Source: Cucumis sativus
Lineage: Eukaryota > Streptophyta > Magnoliopsida > Cucurbitales > Cucurbitaceae
NCBI RefSeq assembly: GCF_000004075.3
Contig: NC_026658.2
Coordinates: 25,036,075 to 25,100,074 of the forward strand
Length of the DNA: 64,000 nt
Direction: 5' to 3'
Under the pieces are notes generated by a model. The model was given only the letters and a program-made list of their open reading frames with translations. It did no database searches and was not told where the DNA came from. Shown here in pieces: positions 12,019 to 23,436 of this stretch; the first letter of the stretch is position 1, and each line of letters opens with the position of its first letter. The position numbers were made by a program, and so were the translations under genes.

Positions 12019-15000
12019 CTACGTTCTGTGTGGAGAGCTTTCTGTATCAATTAACCTTTGCTTCGAGAGATTTTCAATTGAATCAGCAATGACTTTAGCG
12101 CTAGATTTCATGTAACCGCCTGGGAGTGGAATTAATAAAAAAAACATTACTCCAAGAGACTAGAAAGGAGTCAGCAAAAAAAAATCAAATGGAAGATAAA
12201 CTTGATCGTTTGAAGAAGTATAAAATGGCAAAAGTAACCTGTTACCTGAGCAATCCCTCATCGTACCATAATGTTTCTATTTCCTAACAATCATAATGTT
12301 CAAGGTACAAATTTAAAGACTTTTTCCCATCATCGAGATAAAGTTTCACACTACCAAGAAATATTCTATAGTTGGCAAGAAAATAATTATCGTCGTTACT
12401 ATGCTATATTTAAGGCCTTGGTCATTTAAATTTCAAGATACCACCCCATGTGAAAATGGTACAATAATGAAATTAACTTTAACCATGAGGGATAAACGCA
12501 CCCAATAACATTAAGAATTGAAGTTGAATGTAAATGTGACAGATATAAATCCGTTTTAATAAGAAAGATTGCTAAATAAAAGAAAGGTATGAATATTATG
12601 TACATATGAAATTTAGAATGGTCCCCATTAGATATTTTACCACATGGTCAAAGAGTTAGAAGTTAGTATTAAATAAAAGGATTGATGGGTGTATTTTTTT
12701 ATATATTACAAGAGAGAAAGGTCGAGCATAATAAAAAAGGTGCATATTCAATAAACTTCATTGACATGTTCGTGTAAGGGAAAAGACCTGATGTCAGCAT
12801 CACAATGGGAATGTTCCTTGCACGAGCAAATCTGAAAACCTTTTCATCTCTCTTAGCTATTCCCTCAGCACTAATCTGCAATCAGTGTGTAATCCACACC
12901 ACAACCAACAAACTTTTTAACCAAACCAGAAAGCACGGAAGGAGAAATCAAATTCTTGAAAAACTAATTTGGGGGGCACAGTTACCTTTAACAAGCCCAG
13001 TGGATCTCCATCTAGAATATCAGTCCCAGCATTGTAAACAATTAATTCAGGATCATATGAAGTGGCAGCAACCTACAATTAACATGGTGAAAATAAGCAG
13101 AGAGTCGACGAATAGATAAATCGGTCATTCCCCAACATTGCCAAATGTTACAAACCCAGATGCAGAGTGGGGAAGTAGACGATTCTGTTGCATAAAGTTT
13201 GAAACCGAAGGGTAAAAGGCTATAAGAGAAGTTTCAATATTTGGGCACAGTGAAGAACATATTTTTGTTTAGTAATGATAAACCAAGCTTCCATTGAGAA
13301 AAAATGTAAGAAATAAACAAAGGTAATTGATAAACAATTAAACTAAAAAAAATGAATTTAAGAAAAGCTGCCTACCTCGAGTGCTTCATCTAATTTCTTC
13401 AAGTATTCACTTGTTGTGGTCCCACTCTGCATGAGAAAACATATCCATGAACACCCGAGCAACAAGTGAAACAAACAGAATCTATTTCCATAACAAGCTT
13501 TACTTACAACTACTTCAACTTTCTGATCAATGCATCTTCTAGCCTCATAATCCTGATATACGCATACATAGAGAGATAGAGAGAGAGAGTCACAAAACTT
13601 CTATGCTCAATCAAAATGGTAATAGTGACTTTGAAAATGAGATGGAAATAGAAACTTGGCAACTCTTAAAAAAAACTAACAAGAGGGCAAACACAAAACA
13701 GCAGAATCAATAATTTTCATCCACCATAGAATATAAGAGCAAAGTAACTTACAAAAGGATATATTCCAGGATTGAACATATCAAGAATATATACTCGTCC
13801 TGCTAGCATAGATAAAACCGTCACCAGTCAATGAGAGAGCCAATTAAAATCTATTACTGGAAAAAAAAAAGTTGGCATACTATCATGGGCAAAATCCATT
13901 TCATGGCCATTTCCTTGATGGGCATCAAGATCAATAATCATTGCCCTGCAAACATAGAATATCACCAGGATAAGGCTTTATTACCACAGGTTCATAAGTA
14001 CTTGCTATGCAACAAAATTCAACAATGCATGAGTTCTTTTAGGTCACTATGGTGCCAATTTATGTACAGCATACTTTGATATGTTAAGCTGAACGAAGGC
14101 ATAGTGTATACACAGAGAAATATCTGCGTACACACAAAATCCTCCTCCTCGTTCTGCTGAGCAATGGTGAAAACCACCTCCTACATTGATGGCCCATCCT
14201 TTCTCTTTTGCTACTTTTCCAGCTAATATGCTGCCTCCAACCTGCAGCAGGATACAACATTTACGACCCATACTAAATTTGTCATGAAAGAAGAGAGAGG
14301 AAAATAATTTGAGATGAACCCTATAATTCACCTGATTACGAAATGGACGTTGAACTTTCTCCTTGACAACACAATGAGGAAACAATGCAACAGGAGGGAC
14401 CTATATTGTAGTAGTGCAAATCTATCAAAACTGAAAAGACTACAACCAACAATTGAATCTAGGAAAGGGAAAATTTAAACAACTCAACGCATATTCAACC
14501 ACTTAAAAATAAAACATCTGAGGCTTTCATATATTACAATTCTCACCATGTCTTCTGAAAAAGGGACTTCAACTTAAAATTCTAAATAAGTATGCCAACG
14601 GAAGTTCCACTCCCGAAAAGAAACGAGTAACTAGTAACCATCACGGAGGATAATGTTTAATAAAACCAAATTATAGCACAAAAGCAACAAGATGACTCAC
14701 AAAGCAAGAGGATATGATGCAATACCTCAATAATCTTAGCAACATTTGAACTGTTCTTCAGACTATTCAAGTATGATTCCGGATGTACCTGGTCAAACAT
14801 TACAAAGATAGGTCTTTGAATTATACTTCAAATAAGCAGTTGCAATTCAGGTTCGTGATTTTTACAATTTGAGATTTTGTGGAAGAGCGCGAATGTACCA
14901 ATCTACTCGTAGCACGTGCGTATAAAGTTCACAACAAAAAGGTAGAACCTAAAAACGCACCACAAGAAGATCATTCTTCTTAGCTTCCAAAGGCTTGATA

Positions 15001-15462
15001 ATTTGATCTTTCCTTAAAACTCCAGCGGCAATAAGGAATTGGCATACACGACCCCATTTCTTTGAATCAAATGGATGCCTAATGACAAGATTTCCAAGTA
15101 AAAACTAACCAACTTAAAAAAAAAAAAAAAAATTAGAAGCCGGCAACTAAAATTATTAAGAAAACCGAACGGGATTCAAACACAGGAAAGAATAACGCGC
15201 CAGTTACTCACAACTTCTCTATTCCAAGAAATGAGATGTCATACGATGACGAATATATCACCGGAACCTGTTTTTCAACAAAACCCAGAAACATACTTGA
15301 GTACAGGCGACCAGGAGTCAGCTTAAATGCACACTGAGTTTAACCAAAATTCTGGTCCAGTACCTTTGAAGAAGGAACATCAAAATACAGCTTGCTGGAG
15401 AGAATTCGGTCCCTTCGGACAGCTTCCCCATCGTTCGCATCCGGAGACAGCGAAGAGGACAT
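12019..15462 (-). CDS. HDA2: Class IV histone deacetylase (HDA2 / HDAC11 type), 13 exons
   Basis: Thirteen exons (15364-15462, 15212-15267, 14961-15078, 14726-14788, 14332-14400, 14075-14241, 13881-13945, 13753-13799, 13508-13552, 13376-13426, 12986-13072, 12788-12875, 12019-12119) join in phase to 1,056 nt, 351 aa. HDAC11-type enzymes are Zn-dependent lysine deacylases. Catalytic marks are the His-His pair at 160-161 in GGGFHHCSAERGGGFC, the zinc ligands Asp198 and His200 in DLDAHQGNGHE, Asp278 in NAGTDILDGDP, and the active-site Tyr321 in GGYMKSSA. The last exon lies beyond a 668-bp intron and was found by its GGYMKSS motif. The start was set at MSSSLSPDAN; the frame stays open for 24 codons upstream without an ATG. 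The protein is somewhat shorter than the 387 aa I recall for Arabidopsis HDA2, mostly at the N-terminus. It is co-oriented with its neighbours PYL2 and RTE1. All key residues are present. Confidence 0.94.
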
Positions 15463-16607
15463 GCCCCGAGTGAAGAAATTGGAATAGCAGAAAAGAGAGC
15501 GAAAGAATGGCCGAGAGAGCTCGATTGTGGGCACGGTTGAAAAGGAGTGAATGATCAGCTGCGTGAGTTCGTGGGTGGGTCGATTAGAGTTGAGAATCCG
15601 GGGCGGTGAATCGGTATGACTCGGGACCGTTAACTTGGATTTGCTCGAACCAAGTATAGATTGGGTCCATTCGGATACAGAATTTTCTTTGGAATTTTCG
15701 AGGCGAAATCAGCTGCAATTGGGATATTCAATCGGTCAGAGGGATAGGACATTTTTGCCGGTGACCAATCGGACAGTTACCGGTCATCTGTTGCCACGAG
15801 ACTATGGACTATGCATTTGACATTCCACGCTTATATTTTTCGCTTATTTAATTTCTCAAAACTAATTTTATATTTAATATTATACTTTCAATTGCAATTT
15901 AATATTTAATATTATACTTTCAATTACCATTTTTATACTGTGATAAAATACATCATTGAAGATTCAAAACAAAGAAAGGCGCCTGACCATAAGGGAGTTG
16001 TGACCACAAGAGAGTTTTAGGAACAAAGACCCCTAGTTAAGAAATGAATGAAAAAGTGTCTAAATAAGGATATTGTTGCATTTAAACATCATGAGTATAT
16101 TCGTTGTGTTCGTTGAACATAAAGAACACAAGCACACAATAAAGAAATGAGTGACACTCCAATGTGTGAAAACACTTGTATTATTTTGTTTGAATGCAAA
16201 CACGATCGCAAGAGAAGAATGATGAACATATGTACAAAAGGGAGAATCCTAACTAAATCATTCTCAATCTTCTAAAACAAGTAGTCCTTTAAAAATCAAA
16301 CTTGTAAAAACTAGACAAGTTTCTATAATTTGTAAATTCATGTTTAAAAAATGTTTTTGTTTTTATTGTTTAGTTAACTAGGAATTCAAGTGTTACCCCA
16401 ATAGAAAAACTGAGAATAGCCCAACATAAAGAAAACAAAAAAATTTGTTATCAACCTCGATGCTGAAGCTTTCAAAATAATCAAAACAGTGTCTCAATGT
16501 TGAAGTCCAAAGTTCAACAGTATGAACATTTTCTCTCTAAGTTGCAAACAAGAATGGATAGAGCGCCATCACTCAGCTGATTCTCAACTACAAATGTTCA
16601 TCCAAAT
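15463..16607. other. Intergenic spacer: HDA2-like promoter and RTE1 3' region
   Basis: About 1.1 kb. The part up to about 15830 has a more balanced base composition and is probably the promoter and leader of the HDA2-like gene; an open frame there on the + strand shows no known domain. The remainder is AT-rich and ends with the likely 3' UTR of the RTE1-like gene. It contains one short direct repeat, listed separately. Confidence 0.5.
15871..15925. repeat. Exact 23-bp direct repeat, 32-bp period
   Basis: The same 23 bases (starting TATTTAATATTATAC) occur at 15871-15893 and 15903-15925, separated by nine bases. It is a short recent tandem duplication in non-coding DNA. Confidence 0.85.
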
Positions 16608-17580
16608 CTAACATTCCAACAGGCTTTTTATACAATAAGTACCCAGAACAAACCAACCAACCAAAAGGAGAGAAAGCGACAACAGACCAATCAAGAATGG
16701 CCATCCAACCATGGCAATGCCCAGGCAGACCACCACTACAAAGGGAAGAAATGATCTTACAATTGACATTCCATCTACCCAATGCCCCTTGAACAGAATT
16801 AGAGCTGCTACATTTATCATGTTCCAACTCATCGATCCATCATAGCAAAGACGGTTCAGACAATTGGCAATAAAGGAATGGCAGTTGCACGTAAAAAGGT
16901 TGTACGATTTATGCTCAAAATACCGTGTACTTGATTGTAAGCCATCGTCCCAAGTAATGGCAGTTCCATACTGTGAATGCTGGTAGCCCTGCTTACATTT
17001 ATGTGCAGCTAAGCTCGTTGGGAAGCAACACTGAAAAAAACATAAGGTTTCAATACATTGTTAACGATCCATCAAAGAATTTTACACTGTTTACAGAGAA
17101 AAAATAACTAGTAAGAAGATGGCATTAAAACCAAGGAAGATACCTAACATGGAAACAGAAAATGGTTTCAGCAAGAAACGCACATAAGTTCCGTTAAACT
17201 TACATGAGTGAAATTTATGCACTTCAATCAGCATTGTTAGGAAACAGGGATTAATTTCATGAAATATTTATGTAAACCGATTACTATTAACTTACTTTTT
17301 CTCGGTTGAGTTGATGGTATCTTGCAACAGAGCCAAATGCTAAATCATTAATATTCACAAAATTCGATCCTGCAAAATCTAAAGTGACTCCATCCTCCCT
17401 GCAAATCCCAACATGACCAATGAAAGGTGCCAACCAAGAGACAACAGGAAGAGGTGTCCAAACCAAACAGCATGGAAACTTTGCTTGACCAGGGTCAATG
17501 GGATCTAGAGGCCAAAATTCATGTTTTATACTCTCTGTAGAACTGATAAGTTCGACATCATAACCTGCTTGCGGCTTCAT
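16608..17580 (-). CDS. RTE1: RTE1-type protein (REVERSION-TO-ETHYLENE SENSITIVITY1 family, DUF778)
   Basis: Two coding exons, 17296-17580 and 16608-17030, join in phase to 708 nt, 235 aa. RTE1 is a Golgi/ER membrane protein that promotes ethylene receptor ETR1 function and so represses ethylene responses; animals have the relative TMEM222. Family text is clear: [10 protein letters not shown] at the start, [37 protein letters not shown] broken only by this summary, then [14 protein letters not shown], the Cys/His-rich [16 protein letters not shown], and two C-terminal hydrophobic stretches at about 187-230. The start was taken at [10 protein letters not shown], the conserved family start; an ATG eight codons upstream lies before a likely splice acceptor. 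A leader intron of about 1.2 kb appears to precede the start codon. Assignment to RTE1 rather than its paralogue RTH rests partly on recalled linkage of Arabidopsis PYL2 and RTE1. Confidence 0.9.
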
Positions 17581-17590
17581 TTTAGAATAC

Positions 17591-18823
17591 CTTCCAGGTA
17601 GCATATAGAAGCTTTGTTAATAATTGGAAAAGAAGCATCACGCTGTCAAACCACACACTGGCATAAACTGAATTTGCTCGCAGCTAAAGAAAAGTAGAAA
17701 ACAACCAAATCTGCAATTGCTTCATCATTATGGATGCAGGGTTCAGAGAAGTAATCTGTTACAACCCCAAGACTTTCTCAAAAGGATGAACAAACAAGAG
17801 TATCTAAAGGCAAGCAAAAATCAAAGTTGAGAGTAATTATTCAAGAACATTACAACTATCAGTTGTCAGTCTAAAGTATTGACAGACATAAGCCATTTCA
17901 AAATTTAATAAAAAAATTCCAATATCTAGATCCAATGGCAATGTAATCAACCTTCCATTAAGAAAAACTACACAAAACAACTAGGCGACGAAGAAAATCA
18001 AGAAAAGACATGTTACCAATAGTTTCAGTATAAAGTTCCGTGGCTAATCAAATATCAGAGTTTCATTTTTAAAAAATTAATCAGGTCAAGAATCTAAGAT
18101 AAGATTATCCTGTATCAAGCGCCAACCATTTGAAGACACACAACATTTGTTTTTTAATTCTCTAACCCCAGCTAACTTCAATTTAATATTACATATCATT
18201 CCAAAAATTATTATCCGCCAACTTCTGGATTTGAGATTACCCCAGAGATCGACGAAAAAACCCTTGTCGCCAAATCCCACAATACAATTACAAAACTTCC
18301 CCATCTATTAAACACATATCATTTCACGATCTAACGATGGTTGGTCAACCGATTTCAAAATCAGTCAACAACGAAAAACTTATCCATTATCGACTTTGAT
18401 CTCTAGCCCCATCGGATAAAATCTAAATTCCTGCCATCTGAATCTTCTCACGCCCCTAAATCAAAGATTTTTCTTAAGCAGTACCCAGCATTCTGAGATG
18501 GAAACCCAGGAATTAAAATCGGAGGGCAACCCACGAATTAAAAAAGATCCGAAAAACACGTAATCATCACAGCCTTTTTTGTTATACCCAAAATAGAAGT
18601 GGCAGAAAAGTGCAAAACTACTAAATTTAGAAGGGAGAAGAAACTCAATTTCTCAGACTGCTCAGTCAGACACAGAAAGATGATGGAAAAAAATCCCTCA
18701 AGATTTGAGGTAATTAGAAGAAAATAAATAATACATTGAGAAGAAGAAGGGAAGGAAACAAAAGAAATTTTAAAAAGGAAGAAGGAGTTGGTTGAAAGGA
18801 AAGACATGAAGGTGGAAACTCAC
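17591..18823 (-). other. Probable 5' UTR intron of the RTE1-like gene
   Basis: On the - strand, CCG|GTGAGTTTCC gives a strong donor at 18823 and CTGGAAG|GTATTC a candidate acceptor just before the exon starting at 17590, ten bases upstream of the ATG. The span has stops in all frames. It would be a 1.23-kb leader intron with a first exon at about 18824-18900. This is inferred from splice signals only. Confidence 0.5.
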
Positions 18824-18899
18824 CGGTAATGGGCAGTAGAAGAAAGCGGGAGATTCAGAAGATTGTTGATGGATAGGAATTGAATCCCGGCATGATGGG

Positions 18900-19585
18900 T
18901 ACAATTTATTCGGAAATCAGAGAGGGAAATTATTGAAGATTATGATAAATTATCAATATGTTGAAGAAATGAGAAATGGAAACTACTACTGTTTTTTACT
19001 TTATTTCTCTTTTTGTGATTGCCCTGCCAGGAAGAGAAGGCGGTTGGGTTGAAGAGTTGAAGCGGCAGATGCATGAACCCATTTTTTTATTTTACCCTTT
19101 TTTTTTCTTCCTATTCCCCCATGTGGGACCCATTCTCCATAATATCTAACCTTTTTCTTTTCTTTTCTTTCTTTTTCCTTCAACTTATAATATGAATAAA
19201 ATATTTCTATTAGTACAACAGTTTCAATCGGATTAATTCAAACATGTGTTTTTATTACATTAGAATTCTAATTTCATTTCATTACGGATCATCAAATACC
19301 ATTTTTAAAATATATATTTTATCGGTACTACTTTTTATATATTTTTTAAATTTATATAGTTTGTTTACATTTGTTTGTACATGTTAATATTTAGCTTTTT
19401 TATATCATTTATTTATATTTTTCAGTGTTCCTAGATGATGATTAAACCTAATTTTGACTACATGTTAAAGTAAATGGAAAATTGAAATCTATTGGAAGGC
19501 GTGAATGATTCTAACTTGTATTCCTTTTTTAACCACAACTACATAACAAAAGCAAACAAATTACAAGTGACAGTGAGAAAGCCAA
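18900..19585. other. RTE1-like promoter region and AT-rich spacer
   Basis: About 700 bases with pyrimidine-rich tracts (around 19000-19190) and then AT-rich DNA. I see no gene or repeat that I can name. Confidence 0.5.
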
Positions 19586-19589
19586 CTGA

Positions 19590-20098
19590 AAACCATGCAC
19601 ATTTGAATTCATTCAGAGCTTGGCACCCCCGGAAAGTGGGCTGCAAAATGTGCTTTCCTAGCACATAACTCAAGTCCATAACAATGATACATAACCACTA
19701 GGTGATGGGAACAGATTAGTTTGGAATGGATAGCTTCAACCAGTATCTGACAATCAAATTCCACCCAAAAAGGAGAAAGACCATTTTTGAATAAGCCTTC
19801 TTCAAACCAATGAGAATAGCCTTAGCCATAGCTTCAGCAAATAACACATCTATTCCACTTTCCAAAACCTCCACAAATGTCATAATCAACCTCTCCTACT
19901 AATGCCAGCCACACCCAATTTTGAACCATCAGCCTTACTGGATGTGTCACAATTAAGCTTCAACCTACGAACACTGCAGTTGCCTTCCACTTCACACCAG
20001 ATCGGCAACCCACCTCCCAATTCCTCACCACCAGCATCGGCCCTAATGTAAATATGAGCCAACGGAGTCCACCACAGCCATAGAAAAATGAGATTCAA
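19590..20098 (-). mobile_element. Degraded RNase H-like (RVT_3) domain relic, LINE-type
   Basis: Translated in pieces on the - strand, this stretch gives LKLNCDTSSKADGSKLG, then AEAMAKAILIGLKKAYS, then WVEFDCQILVEAIHSK and finally RKAHFAAH. These are, in order, the conserved blocks of the plant RVT_3 RNase H domain carried by many LINE-like elements (compare K.N.DGA, A.A...GL..A, E.D....V..I and the terminal N..AH). The blocks lie in more than one frame and stop codons interrupt them, so it is dead. No reverse transcriptase block or poly-A tail is visible, so only this fragment survives. It might instead derive from a stand-alone host RVT_3 gene. Confidence 0.7.
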
Positions 20099-21363
20099 CT
20101 AGCTTTAATCTTTATAACTATGATGCAATTTTGTAGTTCCAATTTAAAATGAATTCACCTGTCAATGTTTTCGATTACTCCGATAACCAACTTTAAAAAC
20201 TACCAGTAACGTAGACCTGAGTGTTTTTATTTCAAGTTGTTTTTATAGAAAGTGTTTAAACGAAAATAGTTTTTGAAAAATATTTTTTTTATCTCGGTTG
20301 TCAAATTCTTATGCTAATTAATTTTCTCATTGACCAAATACAAAAAAAAAAAAAAAAGACTCTTAGAAGCATAAAATCACAAAGTATCACAATCAAAATA
20401 TATAAAAAAGATAAAGTAAAGTAATTTGGAGAGGGTGTAAAAAAGATCAGTAAAATCATAATCACTTCATTACAGTAAAATTTCATAGCATGTCAATGCT
20501 ATACACTAAAAGATGACACTTATTGATGTTTATATCGACATCCATCATTAATAAAGTATCGTACTATATTAATATCTATTAAGAAACAAAAAAAAAAAAG
20601 CAATTTTAACTTATTCATTGACCTACAAGTTTCTTGATTTAGTTTTGTAAAGTAATTTATACTTAAACTTCTAACCACAAGATGTTGTGGAAAGAGATAA
20701 ATGTATAAAACGATTTTCAAACATGACATTTTAAAATCAATTCAACTTCTTATTCATTCCAATAGAATTATCAAAGAAAACTCATCAACTATATGCAAAT
20801 CTAAATGAAATACGGCATCGCCAAATATCTTATTATATAACACACACAAAAAAAAAAAAAACAAATAAAGCATCTCACCAAGTGATGAAAGCACAACCAC
20901 TCCTAGATAGTGCTATAGATTGTTTGACATTATAAAACAAGAAGAATTTATGTGTGTGTATCTAGCTAAATACTTTTTGTCACGCTCCACTTAAAGCGTG
21001 TCCTTTTCTCGTATTTTCGAGTGCAAATACAACTTGGACGACACCATCATCTCTAACGAAGTGCCAAAACACCCAATCTTAAACTTAACTTCTTAGTAAT
21101 ATGCTTGACAATAAAGAATAGTAACACAACATTATTAATAATTAGCATACCATTGCATATATACTAAGAAATATATATTATTTGACATTTAAACTATGGT
21201 GTTTTCTAAAATCTTGAGCTATGTTAAAATAATGTAAAAGAAAAGGCAGAGTATAAACTTTACAATGGGTTAAACCAATGTGTGATTGCGTATAAAACTA
21301 TAGTTTAAAAAATATATTAAGAAAGGAAAGATTAATCAAACAATAGGGGCATTAGAATGAAGA
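20099..21363. other. AT-rich spacer without a supported gene
   Basis: About 1.3 kb with several poly-A runs and the probable 3' UTR of the Ycf36-like gene at its right end. I see no RNA gene or identifiable element. Confidence 0.55.
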
Positions 21364-22461
21364 TCACGGAAGAAGATCATGTTCCCCAGGTCCACAGAAT
21401 GCATCAGGCTCGAAAGATCTAGCGGATTCATCGCTATAAACACCGGGAATTACTCTGCCGCCACCGTCATTCGCTGCAGATTTTCCGGTGAAGAAAGGCC
21501 CTAGTAATTCTCCTCCATCAATGTTGATGAGCACAACAATGGACACAAACAGAGACGCTGCAAGGCTAACCAGGGTGTACTTCAGCCTATTCAGCACTGG
21601 CTTCACCTATTTTAAACGCTATAAGGTTTCTAAATCGCAACTGAAACTTGGATTTATGGAGCGGGAAATTGAAATCGGGATTGGTTACTTACAGTGTAGG
21701 AACCGAGGAGGCGATCGCGGGCTAAAACTTGGGCGGTTTTTACCCAAATCTGCAAACATAACCTTTTAATTTCAGGGATGAAATGGAACCTTGATCCTAT
21801 GAGAAGAAGAAGAAGAGGAAGAAGAACTGTCTGAGTGTACCTGCCCGTCGTACCATCCGGTCTCTTCGTCTGTATAAAGGAAATTTTCAGAACGGTGATT
21901 TAATTTTTTATTTAACAAAGAACTACGATTTTAGTGTTGGTAAGAACACAGAAGTTAGGGTTTACATTCGACAGTCGCACTGAGGAGACGGTTACCGACG
22001 TAAGCCCAGCCGAGATACATCCTAAGAACAGCAATCGTGACGAACAAAATCCCACTCGAAACAGCGCAAAGAGATAGTTTCAACGGATCCGATTCAACTC
22101 CCACGGTGCCGAACCAAGCAACCGGAAGCCCTATGAAGAGAGCGAAGGAGGCGCCGGTGGCGACCAATCGAGAACAGAACTCAACGATGTCTCCAGCGGC
22201 CCATGAGAAGGGGAAAGAGGCGGAAAGAGTCTGATATTCGTTAATTGGCAGCTGTTCCGGAGGAACAGGGCAGCCGGTTTCCGGTGGCACGTTGCTTCCT
22301 TTTCGGAAAGAGAATGAGAGGGGCATTCTAGAAACGGAATTTCTGAGGTGGAGAAGTCTAGTGTTTGTGAACGGCGAAATTAATGGCCTGGAGTTCGGCA
22401 CGGACAGAAGGAAAGTCGGCGGCGATGCACTTCCCGGGAGTATGTACATGACTCCGGCCAA
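21364..22461 (-). CDS. Chloroplast Ycf36/DUF1230 (CGLD27-like) membrane protein, four exons
   Basis: Exons 21966-22461, 21841-21869, 21693-21749 and 21364-21606 join in phase to 825 nt, 274 aa. The family (Ycf36, DUF1230; CGLD27 in green algae and plants) is conserved in oxygenic phototrophs, but its biochemical role is not settled to my knowledge. The N-terminal 50 residues are Ser/Pro/Arg-rich with few acids, as in a plastid transit peptide. The core begins at CPVPPEQLPINEYQ (64-77) and PFSWAAGD, with hydrophobic segments at about 97-118, 128-150 and 203-222, separated by MYLGWAYVGNRLLSATVEY and EETGWYDGQIW. The 29-bp second exon is needed to restore YEETGWYDGQ, a hallmark of the family. 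A codon starting the last exon is GTG and is internal, not a start. It lies 975 bp downstream of the co-oriented Raf-like kinase. Confidence 0.92.
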
Positions 22462-23436
22462 CGGTTTTTTTCCTCTGTTTCTGGTTGCCCAATAATTCCC
22501 TATCTAAAACGATTAAGATTTTCATTTTCATTGAATGTCATTTCTTTCGTTTTGTTTTTTCTTCTCTTCCTTTTCTTTTTATTGTTTGAGACTAAAATAT
22601 TTGTAGACTCAATTTTTTCAAGAATATTGAAAAAATCTTCTAATCATGCACTACAAATTCTTCCTGATAAAACCAAAATCTTGTTAACCATTTAAATAGA
22701 ACTCAGCCATTGGATTCCATGTTTGAATGATATTATCTAAATTCCTAAAATTGTTCACATAACAATTATAATTTAGCATACATCTAAATATATTCTTTGT
22801 ATAAACAGCATCTGATAGCCCATTGTAAGTAGTATAGGAGAGAACTAGATAAATGAGCACAACAACAAAAAATGATATGAATTTTGCTTTTTCATTTTTT
22901 TTTTTTGTTGTAAGGGTTCTGGTGGGGGGTTAAATTTCTTTTACACAGTAATCTGTAGAGACCAAATGTTTACAATTCCCCAAAGGCCTCCACAGGCAGA
23001 CACACAGCTTGAGCTTGGAAGTTATTATTTTGCCTTTTTTTTTCTCTCATTTTTTTTTTCTTTTTCTTTCTTTTTTCTCCTTGTCTTTTCTTTTTCTCTC
23101 TTTTTTTCCCCTTTCATTTGGGAAATTTCTTACATGTGAATTTAATACAACCTACTACACATTAAGAACTACAATATATAAAAAAATGGTAAATCCCTCC
23201 ACTGCACTTTTAACTTATGCAGCTACCTGTTGTTTTGAAGGATTTTTCCATTTTTCACTCCTAAATAGGTTTGTGCTCAGCCCCCACTTTGAATGAACTA
23301 GCACCTAACCCTATTTAGTTGTGTTTTCCAAACTTCACTGAAAAAAAAAAAAGAAAGAAAAAAAACCAACATTGGCTGCTCTGGCTCTTCGAGCCATCAA
23401 ACAACTTCAATTTAAATGCAGATAAATCTTTTCTGT
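22462..23436. other. Spacer between Ycf36-like gene and Raf-like kinase
   Basis: Just under 1 kb holding the promoter of the Ycf36-like gene and the 3' UTR of the kinase. A long T-rich/CT-rich stretch runs from about 23030 to 23120, and an A-rich run lies at 23340-23367. Open frames here come from those low-complexity tracts. I see no gene. Confidence 0.6.

Noticed and set aside
16080-16330. Region with 'GTGACACTCCAATGTGTGAAAACAC' broken words that looked LTR-like
   Set aside because: No terminal repeat partner, no primer-binding site and no element protein nearby, so no retroelement can be claimed.
21488-21769. 93-codon + strand frame opposite the Ycf36-like exons
   Set aside because: Shadow of the coding - strand, crossing splice sites of the real gene.
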